The notes: generated by a model from the letters alone, not told the origin. A DNA stretch of 64,000 bases from Malus domestica (GCF_042453785.1 NC_091665.1:18567501-18631500), one strand, 5' to 3'. Shown: positions 11,801 to 22,449, counted from the first letter of the stretch. A program made the numbers and translations.

Positions 11801-13940
11801 CCCTTCACAGGTTTCATTGCATTGATCCATCTTTGGTATCCCTTGCACCATTTCATGCTTTTGCAGATTTTGTAAGCTTGTCATGTTTAAATGACCAAGC
11901 CTCTTGTGCCATAGCTTCATAAAGCCTATCACACTTGTTTTCCTTGCCACTTCCTCTAGGTACTTCAACATAAGTGGAAAGCTTCTGTTTTTCACTTCCA
12001 CTCTAGTCACTAGGTTTGATAGGGACCTGTCATCATAGATCTCGACCACAGTTCCCCCAAAGAGTAAGAAATATGCTCCATCATTTGACCCACACTAAGT
12101 AGATTCTCATCCAATCCAGGCACTAGCATCACCTCCCTTATGCATCTTCTTCCTTTCTTGGTGTTAATGGGCAGGGTTCCTCTTCCAGTGGCTTTGACAA
12201 TGTTTCCATCTCCCATTTTCACTTTTCCATTGAAGTTTGTGTCAATGTCAATGAGTAATGACTCATGTGCAGTTATGTGATTGCTGTAGCCACTGTCAAT
12301 GTACCACACTTTAGTGTCTTTATCCATTTTTGCACTGAAGGCATAGAACACATTTGCTTCTTCTTCCACTTGGTTTGCACAGTTCACTTGCTGCACATTC
12401 TTTGATTTGCAATCCCTCATGATGTGCCTGAACTTGTTACATTTGTGACATCTAGGCTTATCCTTGAACCAACACTCCTTAAAATGGGATTTGTCACAAT
12501 GCTTGAATTGTTGCTTGGTTCTTAGACCTTCATTTGAGTTGCTGCCTTGGTTAGGTCTAGAGTTTTGATACTTATTTCCTTCCCATTTATTGTTCTTGCC
12601 CTTCCACTGTGGTTTTTGTTTGCTTGCACTAGCTTGACTACTAGATCTAACAGAGAGTGATTGAAATGCTTTCTCAGTGGCAAAATCAGCATGCCTCTTG
12701 AGTCTTTGGTCAAAAGCCCTTAAGGATGCCATTACATCTTGCACACTAAGAGTTTCAATGTCTTTAGTTTCTTCAATGACACTCACTATTGAATCATAGG
12801 GCTTAGTTAAATTGATCAACAGTTTCTGGACAACTCTCTCATTAGGCAGTTCCTCACCATGTGTTTTGATCTTATTTACAACATCAAATAGCCTAGTAAA
12901 GTAATCTTTCAACAACTTATTTTCCCTCATTCTTGTATACTCGAAATCTCTTCTAAGGGATTGAAGTTTTACCTTTCTGACTTTGGTGTCTCCTATGTAC
13001 TCTTGCTGTAAAACTTCCCAAGTTCCCTTTGCAGTCTCTTCATTTGCTATTCTCGGGGAAAATGGTGTCTGAGATAACACCTTGGATGATTCCAAGTGCT
13101 CTAGCATCCTTCATCTAGTTCTGCTTCAGTGTTTTTAGTTGTGTTTCTGTGAGGTTTTCCTCTAGAGCATCGACCTCCATCTTTGGTAGTTCATACCCGT
13201 GTTGAACCATATCCCATATATCATAGGACTTGAAAATGGTTGTCATTCTTATTCTCCAAAAATCATAGTTCTCCCCATCAAATATTGGAGCTTTTAGCTC
13301 ACTGCTACTGCTTGATCCCTTCATTTGTAGGATTGTTTGTTGATTGTTGTTGTTAAGGACACTACGTAGATGTTCCAAAGATCTCAACTTGCACAGATTA
13401 CGCCCAAAAAGTTGTAAGATCAGAAACTAAGCTCTGAGGCTATGATAAAGTTTGTTTGTTTGTTTGTTTGTTTAGATGTTTTGGTTGATAGTTTGGATCA
13501 GTTTCTTAGAGTTAGAATATCAGAGAATGGAGAGGACTTGGAATCTCAGAGAATGGAGAGGACTTGGAGAAGTAATTGACGGCTTCAAGTCCGTGCAAGG
13601 AGCAGTAGCAATAATTTCATTAAGTAGGTGAAAGTTTGTAGGGTATGGTGCATTGCCATAACCCATACTTTTTTAAAGAGTGATTGACAAGAGGCTTAAC
13701 AACCATTTCAACCTTACTACTTCATATTGAATCCTAGCCTTTCATTTGGGTTTTAAGTAATCTAATCTAGAGTGTACACTTGTCACTCACACACTCACAC
13801 ATACATTTAAACTGAAAAACTAGCTGTTGGGGCTAAAACCCTTCATTTCTTCTTTCTTCTTTGATGCAGACAACAACCATCATCGGGAGCTCTTTGCTGC
13901 ATTCGATCCTTTGACTTCAGAAGCTGTTTATCTTCCAACA
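8825..13940 (-). mobile_element. Defective Ty1/copia retrotransposon 1
   Basis: A minus-strand LTR element. The 5' LTR is 13443-13940 and the 3' LTR is 8825-9283, about 498 and 459 bp, beginning TGTTGGAAG and ending near TTTATCA. A CTCTC duplication flanks it (8820-8824 and 13941-13945), although this lies in a CT-rich tract. The primer site TAGCCTCAGAGC (13431-13442) is a changed tRNA-Met type. A purine tract, AAAGGGGAG, precedes the 3' LTR. The 5' LTR has an extra partial duplication of AGAGAATGGAGAGGACTTGG that the 3' LTR lacks. It encodes a complete but broken gag-pol. Confidence 0.9.
9379..13387 (-). pseudogene. Copia 1 gag-pol, broken
   Basis: Order from 13387 downward: gag with UBN2-type sequence (FDGENYDFWRIRM, then the block at 12900-13107); CCHC knuckle CHKCNKFRHIMRDC near 12405-12450, with Arg in place of the usual Gly; protease YIDSGYSNHIT near 12280; GAG-pre-integrase and integrase (HKRLGHLN, GNRYFLTFIDDYSW, RLRSDRGGE) at 11444-12049; integrase C-terminus at 11021-11401; reverse transcriptase ([32 protein letters not shown]) at 10195-10867; RNase H with GFCDSDWGG and TAETEYIS at 9379-10179. 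In-frame stops, for example near 11444 just before the usual QNGVAERKN block, and frame changes near 13110, 10870 and 10580, make it non-autonomous. Confidence 0.9.
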
Positions 13941-13945
13941 CTCTC

Positions 13946-14855
13946 TCTCTCGCTTTGCGGCTCCTGTTGGTGATGAAAGGAGATGAGGGATTTAAGGTTA
14001 CGGAGGCATGGAATAGCAAAGAAGAAAGGAACAAAGATGATAAACGGACAAGATTGACGTCGGGGCAAAATTGAAAATTTGTTGTTTGGTCCTTTTTAAT
14101 TGGACTAGTTTAGTATTGGGTTTTGTCCTAATCATTAAATAAAGTTTTTACATGGTTTTTGGTTATCATTCAAAGTTTTCAAGCCCTTATCATTAGTTTT
14201 CTTAAAGTTAATTAGTAAAACAAAATCCAACACTTACTCTTCCATCTCGAAATGATTGCAATTATGCTACCTGAGAAAAAAAAAACCACAAAAACAAAAA
14301 CAACTCAAGTTTCATGCGTTGGTGTGTAGTTGCCTCTGTTTGGCAAGCAAGAAAATGAGAGAAAAATTGATCGAATTTAGAAGAAGAAACTCCATTTTGT
14401 TACTTCAATTTTCTCGGCAACCAAACATTAATCAAAACATTGAGTTTGTACCAATGCTTGGTGGTTCAAGTGGTAAGGAGTTTGTTCCCCTTAAGCAAGG
14501 TCTCAAGTTCGATAGCTCTGGTTTTTCCGCTTCAGATGTTTGCTGTCACAAAGAGAGGATGACAACTCAAGAAACACAATACCAGATGACCACACGTGCC
14601 CTACAGGGCCAAATTCGTCATTTTAATGTGTGAGCTAGAAAAAAATAAGGGAGTTTTAACAAAAAGGGCCTGGAACTATTCATTCTTAATTATAAGGACA
14701 TTTTGTGTATGAAAGGTCCATAATGGATCAAGTACTTTTCTTTATTTACTCTTATGCCATTACAGCGGGGTCCACAAAAATGTTGACATTTCTGTATGAG
14801 AATACATCATTTTATATTATGCTATTAAACTTATGCTAATTTTACAGCTAGCTCT
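13946..14855. other. Gene-free stretch between copia 1 and the viral insertion
   Basis: It holds the remainder of the CT-rich flank of the L9 copy and fragments of the GTTTTAACGAAAA MITE family (14165-14215 and 14650-14690). The plus-strand open frame at 14256-14633 (125 codons) has no recognisable domain and is weakly supported. Confidence 0.45.
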
Positions 14856-15845
14856 TCAGGCTTCCATCATGTTGTCGATGTTATGCAGCTCTTCTTCTGA
14901 CAAATTATTCCAATATTGTTCATCGCCTTCTACTAGCTCCGCATCCCTTTCTCTATCTTCTTTCACCTTGTAATATATTTCTGCTGTTTCTTCTTTGAAA
15001 TTTTGGGGCTTCCAATAAGGTTGATGACTGATTCTTGTCTTGCTATAAATATACATCTCTTCTTCTTCTTCTACTAGTACCATGTCATACCTAAAATCTT
15101 CAAACTCATCTAAAGCAAACATTTGGATCCCTCTAAATTTTAAAATATCTTTTTATGAAGGAGTCCACCTATGTGAGGAGATAGGGTTTAGTCTAAAGGA
15201 CTCTTCATTGATCATGGCTATATGCCTAGCTTTCTCCTTATGCATATGTGCATACCAATCTGGAGGACTACTAGAAAAACTTATGCAAATTTCCTTCCAC
15301 CTTTCTATATAATCTTCTGCTACTTTTATAAGTTTTTCAGGAAATGATTCTAGTTGAGAAATATGGTTAATAAATATTTTATCGAGATAACCAAACTCTA
15401 ATAGTAAGGCAGGGGTAACTTGTACCACATTATGCATTTCCTGATGCTCATAACTAAAATGCCATGATTTAAAATCTCTCATGTTAATCATGGCCACAAC
15501 TACGCTAACCTCTGGTTTACAAATACAATTCTCTGTACTATCACAAAGACATGGAGGATACATCTTTGTAATAATATCCATCCCTGGTTTTGGATCAAAG
15601 ATGGACTGATACAAGGCGCATTGTAATTGTAATTGTAACTCTTTCATGCACTGTGATGCTCTGCTTAGGATCTCATTTTGCATATCTGTTGGCATTATTC
15701 TTAGTTTCGCCTTTGAAATTTCTTCTAATAAGACATCATCTAATATTAAGTCTGAAGATATATTTTTAAGAAAACTTTCATATCTTTCTTGTTTTTCTTT
15801 GTCACTCAGAACCTGATGCTGATCATTACTTTGATGTTGCTCCAT
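14856..15845 (-). pseudogene. Pararetroviral distal ORF, function unknown
   Basis: Two segments (15153-15845, 230 codons, and 14856-15122, 88 codons) lie in one frame, separated by a single stop near 15153 and a few codons. Visible features are an acidic coiled-coil-prone N-terminus, a Cys cluster CLCDSTENCICKPE near residue 98, PDWYAHMHKEKARHI near residue 195, and a very acidic C-terminal tail (VEEEEEM, EELHNIDNMMEA). I do not recognise the family. Its position beyond the protease and upstream ORF makes a virus-derived accessory protein plausible, but a captured host sequence is possible. Confidence 0.5.
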
Positions 15846-15974
15846 TTCAACGTCTTCTTCTAAGAGCTCAATCTTAATTTCTTCTATGGGCTCATTAGCC
15901 TCTTGTTCTATGGGTTCAATAACCTCTTTTCCTTTATTCTTATGATGATCAGTTTCTAAACCTATTTTTAATTC

Positions 15975-16409
15975 TCATTTCAAGGTGTCACTTGCCTTTT
16001 GCTGCATTCTAAGAGATTGGAGTTCTTGGTTCATTTTGGTAAACTTACCAAGTAATGACTCATGGTCCCTAGAAATGGCTTGAAGGTTGTGCTCAAGAGA
16101 ATGAATATGCTGCTGGTTTTGGTGGAAATTAAAATTAAAGCTATCAAACTCTTGTTCCAAGGCTCTAATTAATTTTTCATGACCTAACCTCATGCTTGGC
16201 TGCTTAATTTGGATATTCCAGAAATTATCTAAGAGAACCTGCTGCCTATTAGAAAGCCCTGGTACCCTTGACCTATATCTCAGAGTTGGATTTCTGATTC
16301 CTTCAACAATATTGCCATTAAAGCTGAACGTAGGTACTGGTGGTGATGCTGGTCTGCTCATGCTATTTTGAAATCCACTGAATGGCGGAGGTTGATGGTG
16401 CATCATCAT
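15975..16409 (-). pseudogene. Pararetroviral ORF with Pro-rich head and coiled coil
   Basis: 144 codons starting at a triple ATG (16401-16409). The N-terminus is His/Pro-rich (MMMHHQPPPF), followed by RSRVPGLSNRQQVLLDNFW and a heptad-like stretch from about residue 75 to the end (HIHSLEHNLQAISRDHESLL). It starts close after the protease remnant and in a different frame. After its stop the same frame runs on through acidic codons toward the next ORF at 15845, so the two may once have been one protein. No family is recognised. Confidence 0.5.
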
Positions 16410-16559
16410 TTGCTTTTGAGTTTTCTAAATGATAACTATCTTGGCCACTGGGCTCTTCTATACTTATGTTTTTGTATGCTTCTACATTATTACTTTAGTC
16501 AGTTATTGTAATGCCTCTTTTGAAAAATGTTATGTTAGGGTTCATAAATAAAAAACCTT

Positions 16560-17148
16560 GCAAACTTTTCAAAAAGTTTAATCCTAAAATAAATGGATAT
16601 GATCATACTGGTGAAACAAATGTTAATGGTAAATTAAATTATTGTTTTTCTACTATAATAAACTCATTATTTATACAATGTGTTAAGTAAACTGGTCTCT
16701 CATCAAATTGTGTTATTCTTACTGGTTTTGCTAATTTTTGTCTATATTTTTCTGGTACTAACTCTTCTCTTATGACACTCTTTGTACTCCCTGTATCTAT
16801 CATAGCTATGTTTTGTATCTTATGTTCTTTTGCTAATTCTATTTCGCAATTTATAGTGATTAAGGAACTATTTTTTGGTTTTTCTATACTATAAACAATA
16901 TTTCCTAATATTTCTGATTCTGCTGAATTAACTTCTAATAACCTATTACTATAACATTTTTCACATAATATTGAGTATGTATTGTAGTATTTATTTGCAA
17001 CTAATTTATTACACTTATGACATTTTTCTGGCCAACCTAAATTAATGTATTTATAATCTTCTTTATGCTGTTCTTCTATGAATGCACACATATACTCTTC
17101 TAGATCACTATTTGTGCTACTTGAATCTTCCGAGTCTGAATCTATCAT
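16560..17148 (-). pseudogene. Pararetroviral aspartic protease region
   Basis: A 169-codon segment (16639-17148) has two Cys pairs, CHKC (residues 43-46) and CEKC (62-65), that could bind zinc. The retroviral-type catalytic motif DTGSTKS lies at residues 118-124. Beyond its stop the frame continues with PFILGLNFLKSLQGF, typical of the protease C-terminal flap/helix region of plant pararetroviruses. The protease would cut the viral polyprotein. The reading frame is interrupted at about 16639 and again near 16605, so this copy is inactive as read. Confidence 0.7.
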
Positions 17149-17157
17149 GTTAATACT

Positions 17158-18750
17158 CTATATACTATAAATACTCTCATTATCACTTAAATTATCTAAA
17201 CTGTATATTGACTGAATATCCTCATCTTCTTCTAACTTAAACAACTCTATCAAATGTACTTTTTCTTTCGACTGTTTACCTAATTTTGGACATTTAGGTC
17301 TAATATGTCCAGCTTCTCCACATGAATAACATTTACAACTACTCTTATCTTTTGGTGCTTTATATTTCCTAATCCAAGGTCTGCCACTTTTTTTTCTAAA
17401 TTGTTTTGGAATGTATTTTCTTTTCCTATATGTTGTTGAATGTCTTATACTGAAATTCTTATGTTGTTTGTAGGGTTTATATGACTTATATTTCTTTTTG
17501 TATATTTTCTTATGCTTATTTTTCTTATGGCAACCATACTGTTGTGGTAAATCTATATTTTTACAACTCATGTAAAATTGTTTCCTAATTTGTCTCGTAG
17601 CCTTTATTTGACTACACTCTTGTCTAAGTATATCATATACATGTTGAATTCTAGGTCCTATAGCAATATCATTTTTCTTCGAATGTTTTTGCCATTCATT
17701 CTAAATCTTTTCACCTATTGGTCCTTTTATTTTTGTCATATAAGTATCTAATAAATTAATATCACTAATTCTACCTGTTCTTCCTAAATATTTAAAGAAA
17801 TCTGTTGTATACTCAGCTATATACTGTAAATCGCAAATTTGTAATTGTTCTAAATTTCTAATTGCTCTTATTTGTTCTTGTTCGCTTCTGCCATCTAACC
17901 TATTATGATCTAAAAACTCTTGTTTAATCAAAGTAACAAAACCATCAATATTGAAATGTGTTTTAGCTGCCTGATGCTGTTCTGGATTTTGGACTTTCCA
18001 TGATTGGAAATAATCAAAAACTAAACCATCCAAAGTATGTTCAAAGTAATCTAACATGTTTTGTGAATTACTAAAATCTAACATTAATGCTGCATGTACG
18101 CAACCTTTTTCCCATCTCTCAATTGTTCTTTCTCAATCTTGTGGATCTACATTATCTAAATTTAATATATTACCAGCTATATTAATTTGTTTTAACCCTC
18201 TCAAATATAGAATCCTATTTTTTCTAGGTTTTATCATACTTTCTTCCATATAGTTTACTTTTGCTTTTTCATTATATTGTTCATTTGTTGGTCTCAAAAA
18301 TTGTTGATCGGTTCTGCTTGCGTGTCCTGGATTTTCTACTTCTGATGTACTACTTTCTTCTGCTGGATTACATTCTGCTTTCAATTCTAATAAATTATTA
18401 TATTCTTTTGATCCTAAAATGTTTTCTACTCCTATTTCTAAGATTAAAATTTTCATTTCTTCGTTTGAAATTTTATGTAGTCCTAAATCATATGTCTTAT
18501 ATTTTTCCAAATATTGTTCTTCATCTAAATGATCAATATCTTCTATAAGTTTATCTACAATATGATCAAAATTTTGTTCAACTAAATTAATATCTAAATT
18601 ATCAAAAGCCATATGTATACTTTCATTTTCAATTTCACTCTCATCTTCTTCTATTTTTTCTAGTTGCTTATAATTACTAAACCTAATTGTTGCTTGACGT
18701 GTACTAGTTTCATATATTTGTACTTTATCTGGTTGTCTATTTTGTGCTAC
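17158..18750 (-). pseudogene. Pararetroviral coat protein region
   Basis: The region spans the C-terminal part of the 18133-19008 frame, the block 17701-18084 and the block 17158-17571. The last is Lys/Arg-rich and carries a canonical knuckle CYSCGEAGHIRPKC followed by an acidic tail, the usual layout of caulimovirid coat proteins, which package the genome. The block 17701-18084 (DYFQSWKVQNPEQ, IAEYTTDFFKYLGRTG) matches the core region before the knuckle by position. Stops near 18133 and 17701 break the frame. Confidence 0.7.
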
Positions 18751-19458
18751 TTGTAAATTAGGCAATGTCCACTGAGTTCCTTCTAAAAAGCTATTATCTA
18801 CGGGTTTTGCTTCTATCATATTTACATGTTTACTGTCAAATGTTTGAACTAAATTTTGAAACTCTAAATTAAACTTATGATTATATCTATCAGACACTTT
18901 ACCTATATACATTAAGCTAATACACAAATTTTTATACTCTCCTTTCATATTATAATTTTTTGTTCTTATGCTCACTTTAATATATTTACTAAATTCATTA
19001 ATCGTCATAACATAATTTGGAATACAACTTATGACTGCTAAGTTTGAACTTAAGTCTACTTCAGCTATTGCTATTGCTGCTTGTTGGTGATTATCCCATC
19101 TATCATCATATATGTATACTAAAGCTTTTGTACCTACTTGTGCTTTGGTTAATCATGCTATTCAAATTAATATTGTTCCTATATGAATCTGACTAAAATG
19201 TGATTTTCTCAAATGAGTAACTGCTTCTTTACTAATTAGATTAAGTGTGACTTCTTTATCAATACAGCTAATTTCATGTTGACTGATACTGCTTACAATT
19301 CTACTTCTGTTTTCAAATATACCTAATTGATAAAAGTTATATTTATTTTTCTGTGTTCTCTCAAAACCTCTTCGAATAAATTCTTGTGCTTCTTCTTCAT
19401 TTGGATAAATATCTTCCGCTCTAACTACTTCTTTTCCTTTTTTCCTAAAGAGTTCCAT
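18751..19458 (-). pseudogene. Pararetroviral movement protein (30K superfamily)
   Basis: The segment 19162-19458 gives VTLNLISKEAVTHLRKSH and IHIGTILI. After a break near 19140-19162 the frame resumes with ALVYIYDDRWDNHQQAAIA, AEVDLSSNLAVISCIPNYVM and EFSKYIKVSIRTKNYN. This succession is characteristic of the N-terminal cell-to-cell movement domain of badna-, petu- and related viruses. In those viruses it is the first domain of the long polyprotein, which fits its place upstream of the coat and protease regions. Internal stops make it a pseudogene. Confidence 0.75.
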
Positions 19459-19784
19459 TTTTTGTCATCAAAAGGATTTAGCTTAGGTCTTTTATTATTA
19501 TTTGCACTCAAAGTTAAATTTTCTAATTTATCTAGCAAGGATGGTGGAAGTGATGAAGATGCGTTATGTAAAACTTGGTTCATTTCTGCTATTTGTTCTT
19601 CAACTTGATCTAATTTTTCAGCTAAACTTAAAACTAATTGGATAATCAAATTATTTTGCCTAATGGGAATATTACTACTGGATACTTGTGTTGAAAAATC
19701 TGTTAATCCTATTGGTTCTTTATCTAATTTACTAATTTCTTTCAAAGCTTGAATATATTTTCTGCTAGTTCTAGAATCTGTCAT
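19425..19784 (-). CDS. Pararetroviral small ORF, virion-associated-like
   Basis: 119 codons, open throughout. Central heptads (LVLSLAEKLDQVEEQIAEM) suggest a coiled coil, and the C-terminus is basic (NNNKRPKLNPFDDKKW...KKEKK). Size, coiled coil and basic tail resemble the small virion-associated or DNA-binding proteins encoded just before the polyprotein in badnaviruses. This is inferred from position and composition, not from a sequence match. Its ATG shares an A with the stop of the preceding ORF (TAATG), and its 3' end overlaps the movement-protein frame by about 34 nt. Confidence 0.55.
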   Translation of the reverse strand: MTDSRTSRKYIQALKEISKLDKEPIGLTDFSTQVSSSNIPIRQNNLIIQLVLSLAEKLDQVEEQIAEMNQVLHNASSSLPPSLLDKLENLTLSANNNKRPKLNPFDDKKWNSLGKKEKK

Positions 19785-20179
19785 TAAACTAATAATTTAT
19801 CTATTTTATTATGCAACTTATCTACTTGTTCTCTCAATTCCTTTTGTACGAATTGAACTTTTTGAACTTCTAATTTTAGTTGTTCAACTATTTCTAATGA
19901 CCTAAGTTCTACTTGCTTTGACTTACTATCTATGAGGTCAACAAGCTCTTTTATCTCTCTTTTGCTAGGAAACCTTTGAATATTTTTATTATTATCTTCT
20001 AACTGAGATGTAATATAATCTAAATTTTGTCTAATTATCTTTATGGAATTTTTCTGAAAATGTTCTAACAACTGGTTTAACAAATCATTATGCTTATTAT
20101 TTTCTAATTTTATATTTTCTGCTTGACTAATAATAAGATCTACAATATTATTGACTTGCGGATTTTCTTCACTGTGCAA
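19784..20179 (-). CDS. Pararetroviral small coiled-coil ORF
   Basis: 131 codons, open throughout, rich in Leu, Lys, Asn and Glu. Long heptad runs occupy most of the protein (about residues 10-130, for example LEIVEQLKLEVQKVQFVQKE), so it is probably an oligomeric coiled coil. It ends in the TAATG overlap with the next ORF. The function is unknown; a structural or virion-associated role is a guess from gene order. Confidence 0.5.
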   Translation of the reverse strand: MHSEENPQVNNIVDLIISQAENIKLENNKHNDLLNQLLEHFQKNSIKIIRQNLDYITSQLEDNNKNIQRFPSKREIKELVDLIDSKSKQVELRSLEIVEQLKLEVQKVQFVQKELREQVDKLHNKIDKLLV

Positions 20180-20290
20180 AATATGATTATGCTTTCTTGA
20201 TGGAAAATATCAAACTAAACTATTTTGGTCTAAAGTTATTTTTCTTTTTTGAGGTTCACTAATTTCTAAATTAAGATAATCTATCATAAA

Positions 20291-20620
20291 CTACAGTCTA
20301 CCATTCTCTAGAGTTACAGCTAACTGGTTTCTTAAAAACTCTCTTTCTTCTCTCAAGGTCTCTAAAGCTTGATCTGTTGTTCTTTTTGCTTGTAAAATTT
20401 TATGCTGCACTTCTGTATTATTATATTTACGAATAAATGAAGGATGTTTAAGATAGCCAAGATAAAACTTTTGCTTCTTCAAAGTACTGATAATTCTTTT
20501 GGATATATATGTTAATCTTCTCTTTATGCTAGTTATAGTTGGATGTCTGGGACAATAAATACCTGGTAATTGTGGTTTACAGGGTTTACAGGGACAATAA
20601 TATCTGTTGTTCATACACAA
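20291..20620 (-). CDS. Pararetroviral first small ORF, Cys-rich head
   Basis: 109 codons. The N-terminus has a Cys cluster (CPCKPCKP, then YCPRHP) that might bind metal. The rest is basic and probably helical (RRLTYISKRIISTLKKQK, LETLREEREFLRNQL). It lies 80-430 nt downstream of the primer site, where the first ORF of a pararetroviral RNA is expected. No family recognised. Confidence 0.45.
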   Translation of the reverse strand: MCMNNRYYCPCKPCKPQLPGIYCPRHPTITSIKRRLTYISKRIISTLKKQKFYLGYLKHPSFIRKYNNTEVQHKILQAKRTTDQALETLREEREFLRNQLAVTLENGRL

Positions 20621-20700
20621 TAAACAAATATGATATCAGTTGTATCAATGACTTCTATCCTCAAGGTACTTTACTATTATGCTTATATTATTAAAATGCT

Positions 20701-20720
20701 AAACTTGGCTCTGATACTAA
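20701..20720 (-). other. Pararetroviral primer binding site (tRNA-Met type)
   Basis: The minus strand reads TTAGTATCAGAGCCAAGTTT, close to the TGGTATCAGAGCCA primer site that caulimovirids use for minus-strand DNA synthesis. It lies between the leader and the first small ORF, as expected. The first bases are altered. Confidence 0.7.
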
Positions 20721-21254
20721 ATTCGAAACGCATGCTCGGTTAAATAGTCGGATAACCATTATAACAACTAGACATAGAACCTTGCACATGGAACTCGACA
20801 TGTTTCAGCATGACGGCCATTCACAGTACAAGTATAAGGCCTTAACGGCTGAACTCAGAGGTACCCTGATTAATGTCCAGTTATTTTTATGGCAAAACAT
20901 TCAACTATAACAGAGTACTCGAACAAAGTATGATCGTCAGTTTAGCAGGTTAATAATATAACCACAATAGTGTTTCCCTGTTTTGGACTAGAAGTCTAAT
21001 TAAACAAACATACTAAATAAGGAAAAGAAAATTTACTTAAGACTTGGAGATTGCTTGAATATGTACACTTGAACTTGTATTGATATATGGAATGTTTACA
21101 GAGATAGTTGTTTACAAGAAAGTGATTACAAAGAAGTGTTTATAAGGATGCTATAAAGGCTACGAATCCTTGAGTGTATGAAGTGAATATGGTGTTTTTA
21201 GATGTTGAGAGAGGTGTGGTATTCAGGTGTGTTCTGTATGTGAGGAAAGGCTTC

Positions 21255-21264
21255 CTTATATACA
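21255..21264 (-). promoter_or_regulatory. Pararetroviral TATA box
   Basis: The minus strand reads TGTATATAAGGAAGCC. It lies about 540 nt upstream of the primer site, and the downstream sequence is a long leader without long ORFs, matching caulimovirid promoter architecture. Upstream are two copies of TTTCAGAAACAGTG (about 21330-21365), which could be promoter elements. Activity is unproven. Confidence 0.6.
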
Positions 21265-22250
21265 AAATCTAATTCTTCAAAAACAAAATATTATTTCATC
21301 TATTTACAATTTTTTGAATAGTGACAGCACACTGTTTCTGAAAGTTATCAGCACTGTTTCTGAAAGCTGGCTGAAAGACATGTGAACCCATGTTGTCTTG
21401 GTTGCTGTAATGTTTGTCACCTTAGCTTTTGCATGCAAATATTTTCTGAAAATGTCAGCCCCACCATGTGAACTTTACTAAAAGCTGGCCAATTTTGTAC
21501 GGATGTATGAAGGGTAGCCTTGGTATTTCTGAAAACTTTTGTCCCTATGATTAAAAGGAAACTTTTCAGGAACTTTTGGTTAGTTTTCAAAAAAAAATAA
21601 AGGACATGAGGAGCAATTAAAATGGGAGCAAAACTGTCATTTCACTGTTCGTGGACAGTGTTTGCAGAATTGCTTTTCGCATAGAAGATCTTAAGAAGTA
21701 TTATACTTTTATCACATTTTTCAATGTGCTTCTTGTGGAAGCACTTTGAACTTCCAAGCTGTACTTTTTACTAAAACATTTCCAATGTAACACAATAAAT
21801 TCATTTTTCCCCCAATTGAGGCCTTTTCTACGCCCAAACCCACAAGTAGTTGGGTTTTCTTTACACCACAACCCTTCCATGCAGCTTCCAATTCTCTCTC
21901 GTGTAAACTATACAAATTCCTTTTGAAGAAGAAAATGAAAAACGATCAGCAGTTCTGGCAATCTTCACAAAGGTTAGACGTTCTACGAAATTCAAAACAT
22001 CGAAACATTCAGCACAACGAGCTTTCATCCCACCGCCCAAGTTTTCTAAATTCCCAACTCAAGCTTCAAGTTCTCAAAAGATAATATATACGCAGCAAGT
22101 TTGCAAAAACAATACTTGGTTCAACCTTGACGACTGCAACAAAAGCTAATATATATAGCTAGCTCTACTAGAGTTCAATCATCCGCAACACGTTTTGCTT
22201 CAAAATGCAAGGATAACTCCCACAACAAAAACAGATGCTATATCTCCTAA
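21265..22250. other. Viral promoter-upstream and intergenic stretch
   Basis: The part to about 21660 is probably the pararetroviral intergenic region upstream of the TATA box. The remainder is host flank and holds no supported exon; the minus frame at 21721-21915 has no recognisable domain. A GTGCTTCTTGTGGAAGCAC palindrome at 21727-21746 belongs to a dispersed repeat. Confidence 0.45.
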
Positions 22251-22449
22251 GGATTTGGATCCTCTCCTGAGCTAATGGAGAGGATCCTCCTGACCCATCA
22301 TCTTGGACCGTTAGATTTTTATCCAACGGCTATAAACAGGGGAGTTCCTTTAAAGTTATAATAATTATAGCCGTTGGATAAAAATCCAACGGCTCACGAT
22401 GATGGGTCAGGAGGATCCTCTCCATTAGCTCAGGAGAGGATCCAAATCC
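22251..22449. mobile_element. Mutator-type MITE, near-perfect hairpin
   Basis: It starts GGATTTGGATCCTCTCCTGA and ends in the reverse complement; the two arms pair for about 70 bp each. A perfect 9-bp duplication ATCTCCTAA flanks it (22242-22250 and 22450-22458). The outermost bases resemble those of the 2440 and 61139 elements (GGAYTTGGAT), but the interior differs, so it is a separate family. It lies about 170 bp beyond the stop of the RNA polymerase gene. Confidence 0.85.

Larger units (their letters stand above)
14856..21264 (-). mobile_element. Endogenous pararetrovirus (Caulimoviridae-like), degraded
   Basis: Minus-strand order: TATA box near 21260; a leader of about 540 nt; primer site matching tRNA-Met at 20701-20720; three small ORFs; a long reading region with a 30K-type movement protein, coat protein with CCHC knuckle and aspartic protease; then two further ORFs. 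No LTRs are present. The codon bias is strongly AT-rich, unlike the host genes at 22-29 kb. The reading regions contain several stops and frame changes. No reverse transcriptase or RNase H motif (such as YVDD) is found anywhere between 14.8 and 21.3 kb, so the copy is either internally deleted or derived from a component lacking it. It is not expected to be infectious. Confidence 0.8.

Noticed and set aside
14256..14633. Plus-strand frame of 125 codons as a gene
   Set aside because: No recognisable domain, and it lies next to MITE fragments and the flank of the L9 copy; support is too weak.
15082..15312. Plus-strand frame of 76 codons
   Set aside because: Antisense of the pararetroviral distal ORF.
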